NCBI GenBank assembly: GCA_023362775.1
Contig: JALMGJ010000002.1
Span: 106,940,481 to 107,004,480, forward strand
Length of the DNA stretch: 64,000 bases
Direction of reading: 5' to 3'
From: Charina bottae
Taxonomy: Eukaryota; Chordata; Lepidosauria; Squamata; Charinaidae
The notes beneath the pieces were generated by a model. It searched no databases. It was not told the origin of the DNA and saw only the letters and a list, made by a program, of their open reading frames with translations. Below are positions 20,236 through 32,245 of this stretch, piece after piece (positions within the stretch are counted from its first letter, which is position 1; each line of letters starts with the position of its first letter). Made by a program: the position numbers and the translations under genes.

Positions 20236-22726
20236 TTAACCAGGTTTAGCAGGAAACTGAGCATGGAACTTCTTTAGCAAGCGAGGAGCAGAAACATGAA
20301 CTTTATCAACCCATTCCTTAAACCCAATAGGTAGATGTTTCCATTGAACTAGATATTGAACTTTACCCCTATTTAATCTAGAGTCCAAAATGTCCTGAAC
20401 CTCAAAATGTTCATTATCCCCCACCATGATGGGTGGGGGAGTGCTTGGATCCGGATGCCACTGAGGAGCAGACTTAACAGGCTTTAACAAATTAATGTGG
20501 AACACAGGATGCACCTTACGTAGGTTTTTAGGCAAATCCAACTGAGCAGCTACAGGATTAATCACTTTCACAATAGGAAAAGGTCCAATAAACGTAGGTC
20601 CCAGCTTTTTAGAAGGTTGAGTAGATTTTAGATGTTTTGTAGACAAATAAACCTTTTCACCCACCACCAATGGCCATTCTGGAGCACGTTTGCGATCAGC
20701 AAAAGTTTTGTAAGATTCTTTAGCATCCTGCAATACCTTAAGCATGACTGGCCAACTGGCCTGTATTTTTGTAATCCATTCATCTGCCAGTACAGGATTT
20801 GGAGATTGAATCATGGCAGGATCAGGCAGTTCAGGAATAGGAACAAAGTCTTGACCAGTGGCCACTTTAAATGGCGAAAATCCAATGCTTTGATGAACAG
20901 CATTATTATATGCAACTTCAGCAAATGGCAACAAGTCCACCCAATTATCCTGTTGGTAACTGAAATAACATTGTAAATACTGATCCAATACTGAATTAAG
21001 GCGTTCACAACCACCATTCCCTTGTGGATGGAATCCAGAGGTAAGTCCCTGTTCAGTTCCAATCAATTTTAAAAATGATTTCCAAAATTTGGCAGTAAAT
21101 TGACTTCCGCGATTGCTGATAATCCGCAAGGGGGCGCCGTGAGCTCGGTAGATATGCAAAATGAATAATTTTGCTAGTTGACCAGCAGGTGGCAGTCCTT
21201 TACAAGGGATGAAATGAGCTTGCTTAGAAAACAGATCAGTGACAACCCATATTACAGTTTTGCCTTTACTCTCAGGTAAATCCACAATAAAATCCATTGA
21301 AATTTGTTTCCAAGGACTTGTTGGTTCAGCCACTCCTTGTAAAAGTCCTACAGGCTTACCCGGTGCCTTTTTCATAGAAGCACAGACAGGACAAGACAAT
21401 ACATACTGCTTTACATCTTTTCTTAAAGTTGGCCACCAAAATTGCCTTCTCACCAAATGTAATGTTTTAACAAAGCCAAAATGTCCAGCAACTTTATTAT
21501 CATGACAACGTTGCAAAATAACTTTTCTCACAGTTTCAGGAATATACAATCTATCTCCACTCCACCATACTCCGTTAGTTTCCGTTAGAGATTGTTTATG
21601 TGTTTTCCACCATTCATCCTCTACCATAGCTTGTCGGATGTCTTTTTCTAAAGAGGGTTCACATGGAGTCTGTTGATGTTTGGCTTGGTGTCTAGTAAGA
21701 GTGACTTTCCCCTCCAGTTGCACCGGCAAGGGTGAAGGTAGAGTTTCAGAACCTTTCTCAGCATGGTTTGGTATCCCCAGCTGTTGTGGAGACATTACTG
21801 TAGACACAACCTGCTCCATTTGAGTATCATGCTGAGGCAAGCGAGATAGTGCATCTGCCAAGAAGTTTTTCCCTGCTGGGAAATACTTCAACGTGAAATT
21901 AAACCTACTGAAAAATTCGGCCCATCTGATTTGTTTAGGATTTAACTTCCTGGGGTTTTTGAGAGCTTCCAAGTTCTTATGATCAGTAAAGACTTCAAAC
22001 TGGTGGGGATAACCCTCCAGCAGATGTCGCCAGGTAGCTAATGCATGCCGTACAGCAAAAGCTTCTTTCTCCCAAACATGCCAGCGTTGCTCTGCCTCCG
22101 TGAACTTACGGGAAATGTACGCACATGGTCTTACTTGATTAGTATTATCTTTTTGCAATAATATACACCCAATGGCAGAATTGGAAGCATCTGTTTGTAT
22201 AACGAATGGTTGCTCAGGATCAGGGTATTTTAAAATAGGCTCTGCGGTGAACAACTGTTTCAATTGTTCAAAAGCACTCTGGCAAGCTGGCATTCATTTT
22301 AGTTTTGACTGGGGCTTATTTGCTAATACACCATCAGTTGATTTTTTAGTTTTTAACAAGTCAGTTAACTGTAACGCTATTTTAGCAAATGCGGGAATAA
22401 ATTGTCTATAGAAATTGGAGAACCCTAAAAAAGCTTGTAATTGCTTTTTTGTTCTGGGTGTTTCCCACGCCAAAACATCTTTAACTTTGGCAGGATCCAT
22501 TTCAATGCCTTGATGAGATATTCTGTACCCCAAAAAGTCCAGTTTTTCCTTATGAAATTCACATTTGGACAATTTCACGTACAACTTTGCTTCTAATAAT
22601 TTTTTCAACCCTGCTTTAACCAATTTTACATGTTCTTCCATAGTTTCTGTATAGATCAAAATGTCATCTAAATATACCAATACACCTTGTATAGTTATGG
22701 TATAGTTTGATTAATTTGAATTGTTA
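20236..22726 (-). pseudogene. gypsy Pol: RT (from YLDD) - RNase H - integrase - chromodomain
   Basis: Starts at the RT active site VYLDDILIY (about 22675), then FLGYRISHQGI and FLGFSNFYRQF. A single TGA at 22294-22296, most likely from a Trp codon, interrupts the frame; otherwise it is open to the stop at 20236. RNase H: QTDASNSAIG, TDHKNLEAL. Integrase: an HHCC zinc-binding region (GHFGFVKTLH ... CPVCASMK), the first catalytic Asp in MDFIVDLP, then IISNRGSQF, where the second catalytic Asp is replaced by Asn. A C-terminal chromodomain (VQDILDSR ... YLVQWKHLPIGFKEWV), which in chromoviruses guides insertion to modified histones, ends the protein. The lost Asp predicts a dead integrase. Confidence 0.92.
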
Positions 22727-22750
22727 GATTCATAGACATGAACCCTGACA

Positions 22751-23104
22751 GGAACATTTTCTCCCTCAGTCCTTCTGTGCTAAACATATTAGGCATGGAC
22801 AACTCTTCTCAGTTAGAGATCTCTTTTCATTATCCTATTGCTGGGGCTGCATTGTTACATCTGGAGACACATGCTGTCAGGAATCCACTAACATTGCCAA
22901 GCAGGTTCTACTCACCATAGGATCTTTGTGCCCATTTCTCTTAGCCTGCTCCTCAGCGCTATTCAGAACATGCTCCCGTCGTTTCCCGCTGGCTCAGTTT
23001 CACTTTCAGCTGCCTCCTCCCCATTCAGGGAAAGGGTGTAAATCGTATCCTCTGCAGCGGATGCTGTGTTGCCTTTGCTCTTTGCTGACAGGGTCCTAGT
23101 TCCA
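22751..23104. other. Spacer between two divergent gypsy remnants
   Basis: No coding homology seen. TGTCAGGAATCC at about 22876 resembles the LTR start TGTCAGG of the neighbouring gypsy elements, so part of it may be a 5' LTR remnant of the right-hand element. This is unproven. Confidence 0.35.
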
Positions 23105-24577
23105 CCAGAAAATTGAACCCGAAACAAGTTAGGTGGGCTCAGTTTTTCAGTAGATTTAACTTTACCCTCAAGTACTTGCCTGGAGGGAAAAACATTTTGG
23201 ATGATGCTCTATCATGGTTGCCCCAACATAACAGTCAGAGAGAGGAGGTGGTAGTCACAATTTTTCCAACCCAGCAGTTTGGAATGGTGGCAGTTATGAG
23301 GAGTCAGAAACTTGCCCCAACCTTAAGAACGGAAGGAGATTTACAGACTGAATTACTGGTTGAGTTAAAGGACACTTGGTTGCATTCCAATAAAGCAAAT
23401 CTAACAGGAAAGCAGGGGTATTGGTGGAGTGGTGAGAGACTGTATGTTCCAGAACCTTTATGTCGAAAAATATTGGAGAGGTGTCATAATGCCAAGCCAG
23501 CCGGCCACTTTGGGTTCCTGAAAACCTTGCACCTATTGAGGTGGCAATTTTGGTGGCCATCATTGCACAAGGATGTGGAGGAGTATGTGGCCAGTTGCCC
23601 AACTTGTGCTATGGCAAAGAGAGTGGGGGGAAAGCCCAGAGGACTGTTGCAGAATGTGGTAAGCCCTACTCAACCTTGGAAGCAGATAGATATGGATTTT
23701 ATATTGGATTTACCAGAGAGTCAAAAGAAAACCATGATATGGGTAGTGACTGATTTGTTTTCAAAGCAAGCCCATTTCATTCCTTGTACTAGTATACCTA
23801 ATGCTGGACAGTTGCCCAAGATGTTTGTTCAACACATCTACAGACTACATGGGACCCCTGAGTTGATTATAAATTACCACGGGGTGCAGTTCACCTCTAA
23901 ATTTTGGAGGGCGTTCTTGAAGCTAATTGGGGTGGAGCAAGGGCTAAGCTCTGCCCACCACCCTGAAACTGACGGAGGCTGTGAACAGACTAACCAGGTG
24001 TTGGAACAGTATCTCAGGTGTTACATCAGTTATCAGCAGGATGATTGGGTGGACTTACTCCCATTTGCAGAAGTGGCGTATAACAATTCAGTGCAACAAA
24101 ATACGGGATTTTCTCCTTTCCTGGTGGTGAATGGGCAAGAATTTGTGGCCTTCCCAGAGTTGCTCAAGTATCAAACTAAGTTTGCTCCATTAGATGAATG
24201 GATAAAATACATAAATGATAGTTGGCCAGTAATAGAAAAGGCACTAGAACATGCTCAGGAATTACTGCAAGAGGGTGCCAGAATGGAAGCTACAAGTGAG
24301 AGACAAAGTGTATCTGTCTACAAAATATCTAAGAACTTGGCAACCATCAAAGAAACTGGGATATGTGGGTCCTTTCCGTATTAGTAAAGTAATAAATGAT
24401 GTGACAGTGGAATTACAATTGCCTAAAAGTATGAGGAAGATTCACCCACTTTTCCATTGCAGTTTGCTGAAGCCATATAAAGAGTTGGAAGAGTGGCATC
24501 CAGAACAGCCTGTACCAGATCCTGTATTGATTGATGGGGAACAGCATTTTGAAGTGCAAAACATATTGGAGTCCTGA
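23105..24577 (+). pseudogene. gypsy integrase region
   Basis: Open from 23113 to 24384, then continuing in another frame (24251-24577) after a frameshift near 24275. Integrase HHCC (HNAKPAGHFGFLKTLH ... CPTCAMAK), first catalytic Asp in MDFILDLP, and INYHGVQF, where the second Asp position reads Tyr. Downstream are VYLSTKYL, GPFRISKVIND, IHPLFHCSLLKPY and the chromodomain start HFEVQNILES, followed by a TGA at 24575. Confidence 0.88.
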
Positions 24578-24601
24578 CGCCAGCGGGGAGTGTTGCAGTA
24601 T

Positions 24602-25285
24602 TTATTTTATTTATTTATTTATTTATTTAACTTATATGACCGCCCATCTCCCCCAACGGGGAACTCTGGGCGGTTTACAATAAAACTGATTAAAATAGAA
24701 TAAAGAATATAAAAATACAATCGAATAATACAATAAATAAATTATAAAATCCAAATGGCCAGATAGTTAAATAAAAAGAAGAACATTATGAAATTAACCA
24801 CCCCCATGAGGAACTATTATTTCCTCCTTCCCATTCCAGGTGGCAGAACCAGGTCTTCAGATCTTTCCTAAAGGTCGGGAGGGAGGGGATCTGCCTCAAC
24901 TCTGGGGGCAAGGTGTTCCAGAGTGCTGGTGCCACCACAGAGAAGGCCCGCCTTCTAGACCCCACCAGATGACACTCTCTTATTGATGGGGTTCGTAGCA
25001 GGCCCTCTCTGAATGATCGGGTGGGGCGGGTCGATGATATAGGAAAAGACGGTCCCTCAGGTATTCTGGTCCCATGCCATGTAGGGCTTTAAAGGTGATA
25101 ACCAACACCTTGAATTGTACCCGGAAGCAAACCAGCACCCAATGCAGCTTGCAGAGTAAAGGTGTTATATGCGCTGATCTTGGCGCACCTAGAACTGCTC
25201 GCGCGGCTGCACTCTGAACCAGTTGTAGCTTCCGGATAGTCTTCAAGGGTAACCCCATGTAAAGCGCATTGCAATAGTCTAAATG
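24602..25285 (-). mobile_element. L2/CR1-type LINE 3' end inserted in the gypsy chromodomain (copy c)
   Basis: (TTTA)n tail at the left, terminal hairpin (gaccgcccatc ... ctgggcggtt), then C-terminal LINE coding in frames 24980-25274 on the minus strand (GLPLKTIRKLQLVQSAAARAVLG, HITPLLCKLHW, ALHGMGPEYLRDRL). Its 5' truncation point in sense, tagactattgcaatgcg, is the same as that of the copy at 25946. Gypsy coding resumes on its right side, which fixes the boundary. Confidence 0.9.
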
Positions 25286-25500
25286 GTTAGGGAAACATTT
25301 CCCTAAATCCTATAGTGAGTGGGTGAATAGCCATCATGTGAGGGCATCTGTGTTAACAAAAGAGTTCCATGACCAATTCCTAGGAGAGCCTAAGCAGGGA
25401 TGGAAAACCTGTGGAATCAAAGTCAATGAGAGTGTTTTGTAGTATGTTCTTTCTCTGTCAAAATTTTCAGAGTGGGGGAATTGTTTTCAGGGGGGCAGTA

Positions 25501-25930
25501 TGTCAGGATGCCATTGCCATCCTGCAAGAGATAGACGGGGTTTGTAGTTATTAGGTAGATGGGGTTGTAGTTAGTAGGTAGATGGGGTTTGTAGTTCATA
25601 GGGAGAGGGGCAGTAATTAGTTAGCATCCTTGCAGGATGTTGGGAGAAGCATGAGAGATAAGCAGGGAATGCAAGGAGTTGGTATATGGGGGTTGGAGAG
25701 CAAGAACCAGACTCCAAGGCCGTTCAGCTGGGATCATCAAAGGACTGACAGTTTAGAGTTATGGGAACTGAATCAGTAGGGGAGGGGTTGGTGAGGAGTG
25801 AGTGGAAACTGGCATGTTTAAAGTTGTGATTGTGCGCACTTTTGCTCAATCTGCTCTTTGTATCGATTCTATTCACTTGTATTAATAAAATAACTTTTTC
25901 ATATCCTACCATGGCTTGAGCTAAGAGTTT
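25501..25930 (+). repeat. 3' LTR of the second gypsy element
   Basis: Begins TGTCAGGATGCC directly after the polypurine tract. Contains short tandem units gggtttgtagtt-aggtagatg (25538-25600) and a polyadenylation signal AATAAA at 25884-25889. The right end is obscured by the adjoining L2 and is approximate. Confidence 0.75.
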
Positions 25931-25945
25931 CTAAATTAATATATG

Positions 25946-26620
25946 TAGACTACTGCAATGCGCTCTACATGGGGCTACCCTTGAAGACTATCCAGAAGCT
26001 ACAACTGGTGCAGAATGCGACCGCGTGAGCAATTTTGGGTGCGCCAAGATCCGCACACGTAACACCTTTGCTCCGCAAGCTGCATTGGGTGCCGGTTTGC
26101 TTCCGGGTACAATTCAAGGTGTTGGTTATCACCTTTAAAGCCCTACATGGCATGGGACCAGAATACCTGAGGGACCGTCTTACCCCCGTATTATCAACCT
26201 GCCCCACCCGATCATTCAGAGAGGGCCTGCTACGAGCTCCATCAATTAGAGAATGCCATCTGATGGGGACTAGGAGACAGGCCTTCTCTGTAGCGGCACC
26301 CACTCTATGGAACATCTTGCCCCCAGAGTTGAGACAGATCCCCTCCTTCCCGACCTTTAGTAAAGAACTGAAGACCTGGTTCTGCCGCCTGGCATGGGAA
26401 GGAGGAAACGACAGCTCCTCATGGGGATGGTTAATCCCTTAATTTTATAACACCCTTCTTTTAACATCATTTCCAACTGGATTTTATAATTATGTATTAT
26501 ATTAAGTGTACAAATTGCTGGTTTTTTATTGTATATTTTATATTTTAATTAATCTATTTTATTGTAAACCGCCCAGAGTTCCCCGTTGGGGGAGATGGGC
26601 GGTTATATAAATTAAATAAA

Positions 26621-26651
<31 letters not shown>

Positions 26652-26659
26652 TAATAATA
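25946..26659 (+). mobile_element. L2/CR1-type LINE 3' end (copy d)
   Basis: Encodes HITPLLRKLHWV... (here HVTPLLRKLHWVPVCFRVQF), ALHGMGPEYLRDRL, RQAFSVAAPTLWNILPPELR and LKTWFCRLAW, ending near 26439. The 3' end carries the hairpin aaccgccca (26567-26575) / tgggcggtt (26596-26604) with inner stem cccc-gtt-gggg, then (AAAT)n and (AAT)n. Close in sequence to copy c but in inverted orientation. Confidence 0.9.
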
Positions 26660-27965
26660 TCAAAGGAGTGGATCATCACACATGCATTTTTATACTTACC
26701 TCACACAAACCTGTAGTGGGACTGCAGGAAGAAGAAAACCTTATTGATTTCTTCCTATTTCCGGTGATGCTGTTGCAGATCTCCATTATCTCTAATGAGA
26801 ATCTAGGGATATTGGGATGACAAGGAAAAACAACTTGTGTAACATGAAGTTCAGCCTTTCCCAGTGAAGGGTGTTCTCCATCAAATGCCACAAATGGTCC
26901 AGAGAAAAACAACTTTCAGATATGCTGATATTTTATCTAAGAACAACACATTTCAGAAACATCTTCGCTTCTTTAAAGGCAGTCTAAAGCAGCTTGCAAG
27001 AGTCATATCCTTGGCTTTCTCTGAAAACTGTTTCTTCCTTGCTCACTTCTTTATGCTATCAGAGATTGGAAAGGAAGGAAGATAAGGGGAGTTAAGGAGG
27101 GAGAATTGTGTTTAAGTTAGTAAAGCAAACTAGGTTCAAGTAAATATTCTATTTCCCTTCCCCCCTTAAAAAATAAAAAAGAGAGAAAGGAAATGAATGT
27201 ATGTGATGGTTAATGGGGGATCTGGGGAAATGATTTTATTTTTCTATTGCTCCCACTTGCCCATTTTTGCACATTTCTATCACTCTCTGTCTCTCTGTAT
27301 ACTACCACATACTTCCTCTTTATTTGCTGTGATATCTATTGCAGTTATCAAATCAGTAATGGGTATAATAAATGGGGATGCTTTGATGAACAAGTAGTCT
27401 ATTTCTATTGGGTTCTCCAGTACTGGCAACAAAAAATGTGTAACTGGTTTTACTGTAGAAAGTATATATTAGAATGTCTGTAAACAGCAAATGATTTGTC
27501 TTTGGCTGTTGTATGATCAGTTATTTTTCGGAGCTCTTTGGATGTTCTTCAATTTGTTTTGTTTGAAGTTTTCTTAACAGGCTCAGTGAATGATGGAGTA
27601 AAGCATTTTATTTCTTTCTATGGGTCAGAAAGTTCACCTTTTGTTTTGTTGACCAGCCTTTTATTTTGGAGTTCAAAGTAATATGCAATACCATTTTCAT
27701 GAAATGCAAGAGACTCCAAACTCTGTCTGGGTGGACTTTATACTCAGCAAACTGGCCACATTGCTGGACTGTAATGGTCCTTTCTTTCTTGACAAAGCAC
27801 ATATGATTTGTATTTTTAGCTATTTTATTATGAACAACTGTTTGATGGTAGTTAATAATACATTATTGATTATCCATAAGGTCATATCAAAATACAAACT
27901 TGATTGATTGATTATGTTCTATCAAGTCAGTATCAACTCTTAGCAACCACATAGATACTGTAGAT
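26660..27965. other. Unique sequence, no gene seen
   Basis: No supported feature. The end (27905-27960, gattatgttctatcaagtcag ... ttagcaaccacatagata) looks like a dispersed vertebrate repeat, but I cannot name the family. Confidence 0.4.
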
Positions 27966-28034
27966 TTGGCTGGCTGGGAAATTCTGGGCGTTGAAGTCCA
28001 CACATCTTCAAGTTGCCAAGTTTGAGAAACACTG
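27966..28034 (-). mobile_element. Half of a hAT-like MITE
   Basis: ggctggctgggaaattctgggcgttgaagtcc ... gttgccaagtttgagaaacactg is one arm of the foldback element seen complete at 28896-29019. The other arm is absent. Confidence 0.7.
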
Positions 28035-28895
28035 CCTTATGCTGTAATGCCTTACCAGTGAAACCTAGGAAGGGCCTGGAACTTTATCAAATAATGCAAA
28101 ATCATAGGGGCTCTCAATAGATATACACCAATGTTTAAGAATAGGTACGTGGGTATTAAACACTTTTGTTAATGCTTTTCAGCATTACATCTACATTGGT
28201 TTTCAGCTGTCCAGTTAAAAGATAATTGGGCTTGACTACATTTGCAAATTTTTTAAGCACCACAATGCAACTGACACTTTGGTGAAGCAGGCAGTTGAGG
28301 ACATCTATAAATCATAACAATGCTGTGGTCAGAACTAAAATGCTTGTTTATAGACAGATGGTAGTACAGAACTGCTTGCCATTTATTCCCACCTGCCATT
28401 GATTGAAAATACATTGTTTTTCCCACAATTTGTTCCCCAATATGATAATTGCTTTCCAATCAAAGTTCTATTTAGCTGTCAGGCAGGATGGGTAGAAAAT
28501 TACTTGTAACAAATAAAAGCAAACTTTCCTGATCTCAATGGGTTATGCTGGGTTAAATTTGGAGAATAGGCACAATTTGTGGTAAATGTTATGGCAGGAA
28601 ACAATTATATTGTCAAAATGCCAGTACTTGGTTGAGATATGTCTTGAGAAACATGTTGAACAACAAGCACCTTCAAAGAACATAATTTCCTACTTTTAAA
28701 TACTGTCTATTTCTTCAATAATATTTGTACTTGCTAAGCAGATTCCTGTAATGTTCTTTGAAAACTGAAATACAACATATTTGTGTTATAAAGTGCATGG
28801 AAGGATTATCCTTTATTCACAAAGCAACCTTGCCCACCTTACACCCCTTAATAATGGCAGCTAATGAGCAGAGCAAGGATCTTTACTATGACTTA
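28035..28895. other. Unique sequence, no gene seen
   Basis: No supported feature. Confidence 0.45.
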
Positions 28896-29019
28896 CACTG
28901 TTTCTCAACCTTGGCAACTTTAAGATATGTAGAGTTCAACTCCCAGAATTCTCCAGCCAGCCACGATTCTGGGAGTGAAAGTCCACATATCTTAAAGCTG
29001 CCAAAATTGAGAAACACTG
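28896..29019. mobile_element. Foldback MITE, hAT-like
   Basis: Termini cactgtttctcaaccttggc ... ttgagaaacactg. The two ~50-bp arms are inverted repeats that meet at ccagccagcc, so the whole 124-bp element folds into a hairpin. CAGTG/CACTG ends and the length suit a non-autonomous hAT element. A clean 8-bp target duplication is not visible. Confidence 0.75.
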
Positions 29020-31038
29020 AGTTATAGCATTTTTTTTAAGTCATCCAACCATTAGTGTGGCAATATAACAGTAATAGAGACAGGTTTATATTGCCTCAAC
29101 AATGACTAAGTTATACTTCAAAACTCTGTAAGTCAAAATTATGAAAGGAGGCATAGAAACAAAGTGGTTCTATGGAGTGGTTCCTCTTTCTCCCCAACCC
29201 CTTCACTGCTCTAGGATATTATTTCCATCAGTAGCTAGAAAAGAGAGTTAAATGTCTGTTAACTCTGTCTCCCTCTCATTTAGGCAACATGGTTGACTAG
29301 GGAAGGCTAATATACAGCTCTGGAGCTATTTTGCATTTGAATGGATTCTCATTAACCCAGAGATGACTGCTGTAAATGCCAAGACAATAAGTCTATATCA
29401 TGAAGATATTGTAGAACACTTTCTAGAAAACATGGACTACTAGTGCAGATAGCCTATGGCTATATTCACATGGCACATCAAACAACATACAATGGTTGGG
29501 TCTGTCATGAAGTAGTCATTTTTTTTAGTCTATACAACCATTGCAAAGCAAGCTAGGAGACTGATACTTCTTTCCCCATTATCTGGCTTTTAAACCCCAC
29601 AATTCATACAAAACACTAATAGTGTTTTTATCTTCCAAGGTATAGCTAAAATATCACTGTGCCTGCTTATGTGACCTGCCTACCAAAATTAAGGCTGGAA
29701 TAGATCCCCCTGTTCTTTTGCTGCAAGACACCACTCTAGATATTATTTTGCAAATAATTGTACCAGTCATTGTTTCCCAGCCCGCCCACCCCAAAAAAAT
29801 CCCAAACAAGAACATCCCTCATTTTTAGCAATAAAGGAAAAGTGCTTGTGAAAGTGTGGTTTTAAATGCAAGAGTGATGCTTTAAATGTATGTTGAGCAA
29901 ATAAATACCCAGCAGTTTTTATTTGGTATAACAAGGTAACAAGAGCATAAATAAATATATATTAAAATAGCTTAAAGAGAAAGAGAGACAGACAGATGCT
30001 CTCCTGGAGCTTTCTCATTGCTTATTCAATATATTGTCAGATGCTAGATTTTGGCACATCTTTATTCAAAAAAGATGGGCTGATTGCTGACAACTTTGAT
30101 GCAATAAAGGCTGTAGCAGCACTACTGAAAGAAAGTTATTTGATAAATGTATACTTTTCCATTTTGCTTAAAAGGAATCTATTGTAAGTGCAGCTGCTTT
30201 CCGAATGGAATTAATACTGAAGTGAAGCTCCATATTGCAAAGTAAAATGGGACTTGCTCTCTAATATCAGGCTGAAAGGCATTGTAATGCAGCAGGAGGG
30301 TTGAACTTTGACTTCTCCAAGAACACTGATTCATATAATAAAAGGGGGGGTAGGGTAGAAAGGCTTTAAAAATGCTAACCTCCTATTTTCAAAGCCTAGC
30401 CAAGCTGCTGTCTGGAAAACAGAATAGCAAATACAGTTAGATATCCTTCCAAAGCAGATATGCTCCAGGGAATGGCCATATTAAATTCCAAAACTTGTTT
30501 GAAAGTTTTGGGTAAAAATATAGCATATATAGGTTGGAAAGAAGCAATGAAAGTTTTTCTGAAACGAAGGTGGCTCATTCATTGATAAATTTCAGGATCT
30601 TGTCTATTGTATTGCAACTTTAATTTTTTTAAAAAAACATTCATTTTTGGAGAAGGCAGAGCTTAACCAAAATTCAGAAATGAAAGAAGGTGTAGGAACA
30701 CCTTCATATAAGGGGGTGGGGGGAATCTGGATAGCTTAGAAACATAGAATTGAAAGATACCACTACAATGAAGAAAATCTGCTATTATGATATCTCTGAA
30801 CATGGAGAAATGGTTTGTTGGTGTGTGTGAGGGAAAAGGAATGTAGTTGAAAGCGGCATCTTCACTAGGAAAAGCCAGCAGTGAAAATGCCTCATCAGGC
30901 TCCGCACATTACCCCCACTCCCCTGGCAAAGACACACAAACTCTTTACAGTCCTGACTACCAGGAAACCTATAGAGTCATTCACAGCTCAGCTGTGTGCT
31001 ATTATGTCCCCATATTCATCCAGCCAAATTTACTCCAG
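29020..31038. other. Unique sequence, no gene seen
   Basis: AT-rich. A stretch around 29960-30330 looks less repeat-like than its surroundings, but I cannot test conservation. A G-run lies near 30342. Confidence 0.4.
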
Positions 31039-31370
31039 GGTAAATGGCTCAGTGGGTAAGACGCCAGGCTTGTCGATTGGAAGATCGCAAGTTCGGAGGT
31101 TCGAATCCCTAGCCCTACATGTGGAGTGAGCTCCCGCACTAGCTCCAGCTCTAGCCAACCTAGCAATTCGAAAGCATGCAAATGCAAGTAGATGAATAGG
31201 TACCACTTTGGTGGGTAGGTAACAGCGTTCCGCGTGCGTCATGCTGGCCACATGACCATGGAAGTGTCTTCGGACAACGCTGGCTCTTCGGCTAACAAAC
31301 GGAGATGAGCACCGGCCCCTAGAGTCGGACACGACTGCACAAATGTGCGGGGGGAACCTTTACCTTTACT
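31039..31370 (+). mobile_element. Sauria SINE, full length
   Basis: tRNA-derived head with A box TGGCTCAGTGGG (31045-31056) and B box GGTTCGAATCC (31098-31108), a central body, then a 3' tail containing agagtcggacacgact (31320-31335) and an acctttaccttta end. The tail motif matches the BovB 3' ends at 4447 and 39914. Known biology: Sauria SINEs are Pol III transcripts mobilised by BovB through this shared tail. Confidence 0.93.
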
Positions 31371-32047
31371 TAAATCCCTGACAAGGGGGCAGTGCTGAAT
31401 TCCCTCCCCCCAGGTCTGCTGTATAACAGCAACCAGAGCTGGCTAGCTTAGACACACCCTGGCTTTTTTTCAAGGGCCTGCTGATGGCCATAGGCAGCCA
31501 GGCTATGATGCCTCACCCTACCCACGTCCTCAGCCTAGTAAAGGAAAGTCAACCCAAAGGATATGTACAAACAGATGTCCACTTATGAAACGCTGAATGG
31601 AGCCATGTGTGCTTACCTTCTCAGACAGACATATTTAAGAGTAAATTTTGATTTCTCATAATGTTAAGGGAAAGAAATATTGCCTTGATGCTTTGAAAGT
31701 TCTGGATTTTCATATAAATTTAAATAATAAATAAATAAATAAATTTTGTTGATAATAAAAACCTGAACCATTTTTATTCAAGCTCCCCTCCTTCTTTAAA
31801 GCTTTTGTTCTTCCTTATAATATTTTGTTCACATTCAGTTACAAATCTTCATTTTTCATACCACAGCCTTCTTAAATATCACCTTCTTATATCTATGGAT
31901 CCATTTGCTTCTATTAAAGCCTGAACGTACTTAGATCTAGCTAACAAATGTTTTTGCCTGCTTCAATATATCTTAAAAAGTGTAGTCTTTATGTCAACCT
32001 CAATACAGTCACTTCATTCATATTTGGTAGGAATACACCTACCAAGT
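31371..32047. other. Unique sequence, no gene seen
   Basis: Contains a short (AAAT)n run at 31722-31743, possibly an old LINE tail. Nothing else supported. Confidence 0.4.
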
Positions 32048-32245
32048 ATTGTTGTTGTTCAGTCATTTAGTTGTGTCCGACCCTTTGTGACCTCATGGAC
32101 CATAGCACACCAGGCCTTCCTGTCGTCCACTGTCTCCCAGAGTTTACTCAAATTCATGGTCTTTACATCGGTGATGCTATCTAACCATCTCATCCTCTGC
32201 CGTCCCCTTCTCCTTTTGCCTTCAGTCTTTCCTAGCATCAGGGTC
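32048..32245 (-). mobile_element. BovB 3' end, heavily truncated
   Basis: gttgttgttcagtcatttag, then the complement of the BovB C-terminal coding (translated on the minus strand: GRQRMRWLDSITDV-like), stopping abruptly at 32245. Same subfamily as the copies at 3.7 and 37.7 kb. Confidence 0.9.

Larger units (their letters stand above)
19721..22750 (-). mobile_element. Chromodomain Ty3/gypsy retrotransposon, internally deleted
   Basis: Read right to left: a 24-nt stub of the 5' LTR (22750-22727), then an abrupt jump into the RT active site, RNase H, integrase with chromodomain, a short 3' UTR with a polypurine stretch just before 20075, and a complete-looking 3' LTR (20074-19721). The 24 bases gattcatagac...cctgaca are identical at 22727-22750 and 20051-20074 and mark the LTR starts. 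Gag, protease and the N-terminal RT are lost in one deletion. Confidence 0.88.
23105..25930 (+). mobile_element. Second chromodomain gypsy remnant, split by an L2
   Basis: Pol from the end of RNase H (KLNPKQVRWAQFFSRFNF) through integrase into the chromodomain at 24601. An L2 is inserted at 24602-25285. The chromodomain then resumes (KWLGKHFPKSYSEWV, then VLTKEFHDQF) at about 25288. A polypurine tract (aggggggcag) precedes the 3' LTR at 25501. It diverges from the left gypsy element at many residues, so the two are different copies, not a recent inverted duplication. Confidence 0.86.

Noticed and set aside
23105..24577. Left and right gypsy remnants as arms of one large palindrome
   Set aside because: The proteins differ at many positions and the boundaries differ, so they are separate old insertions.
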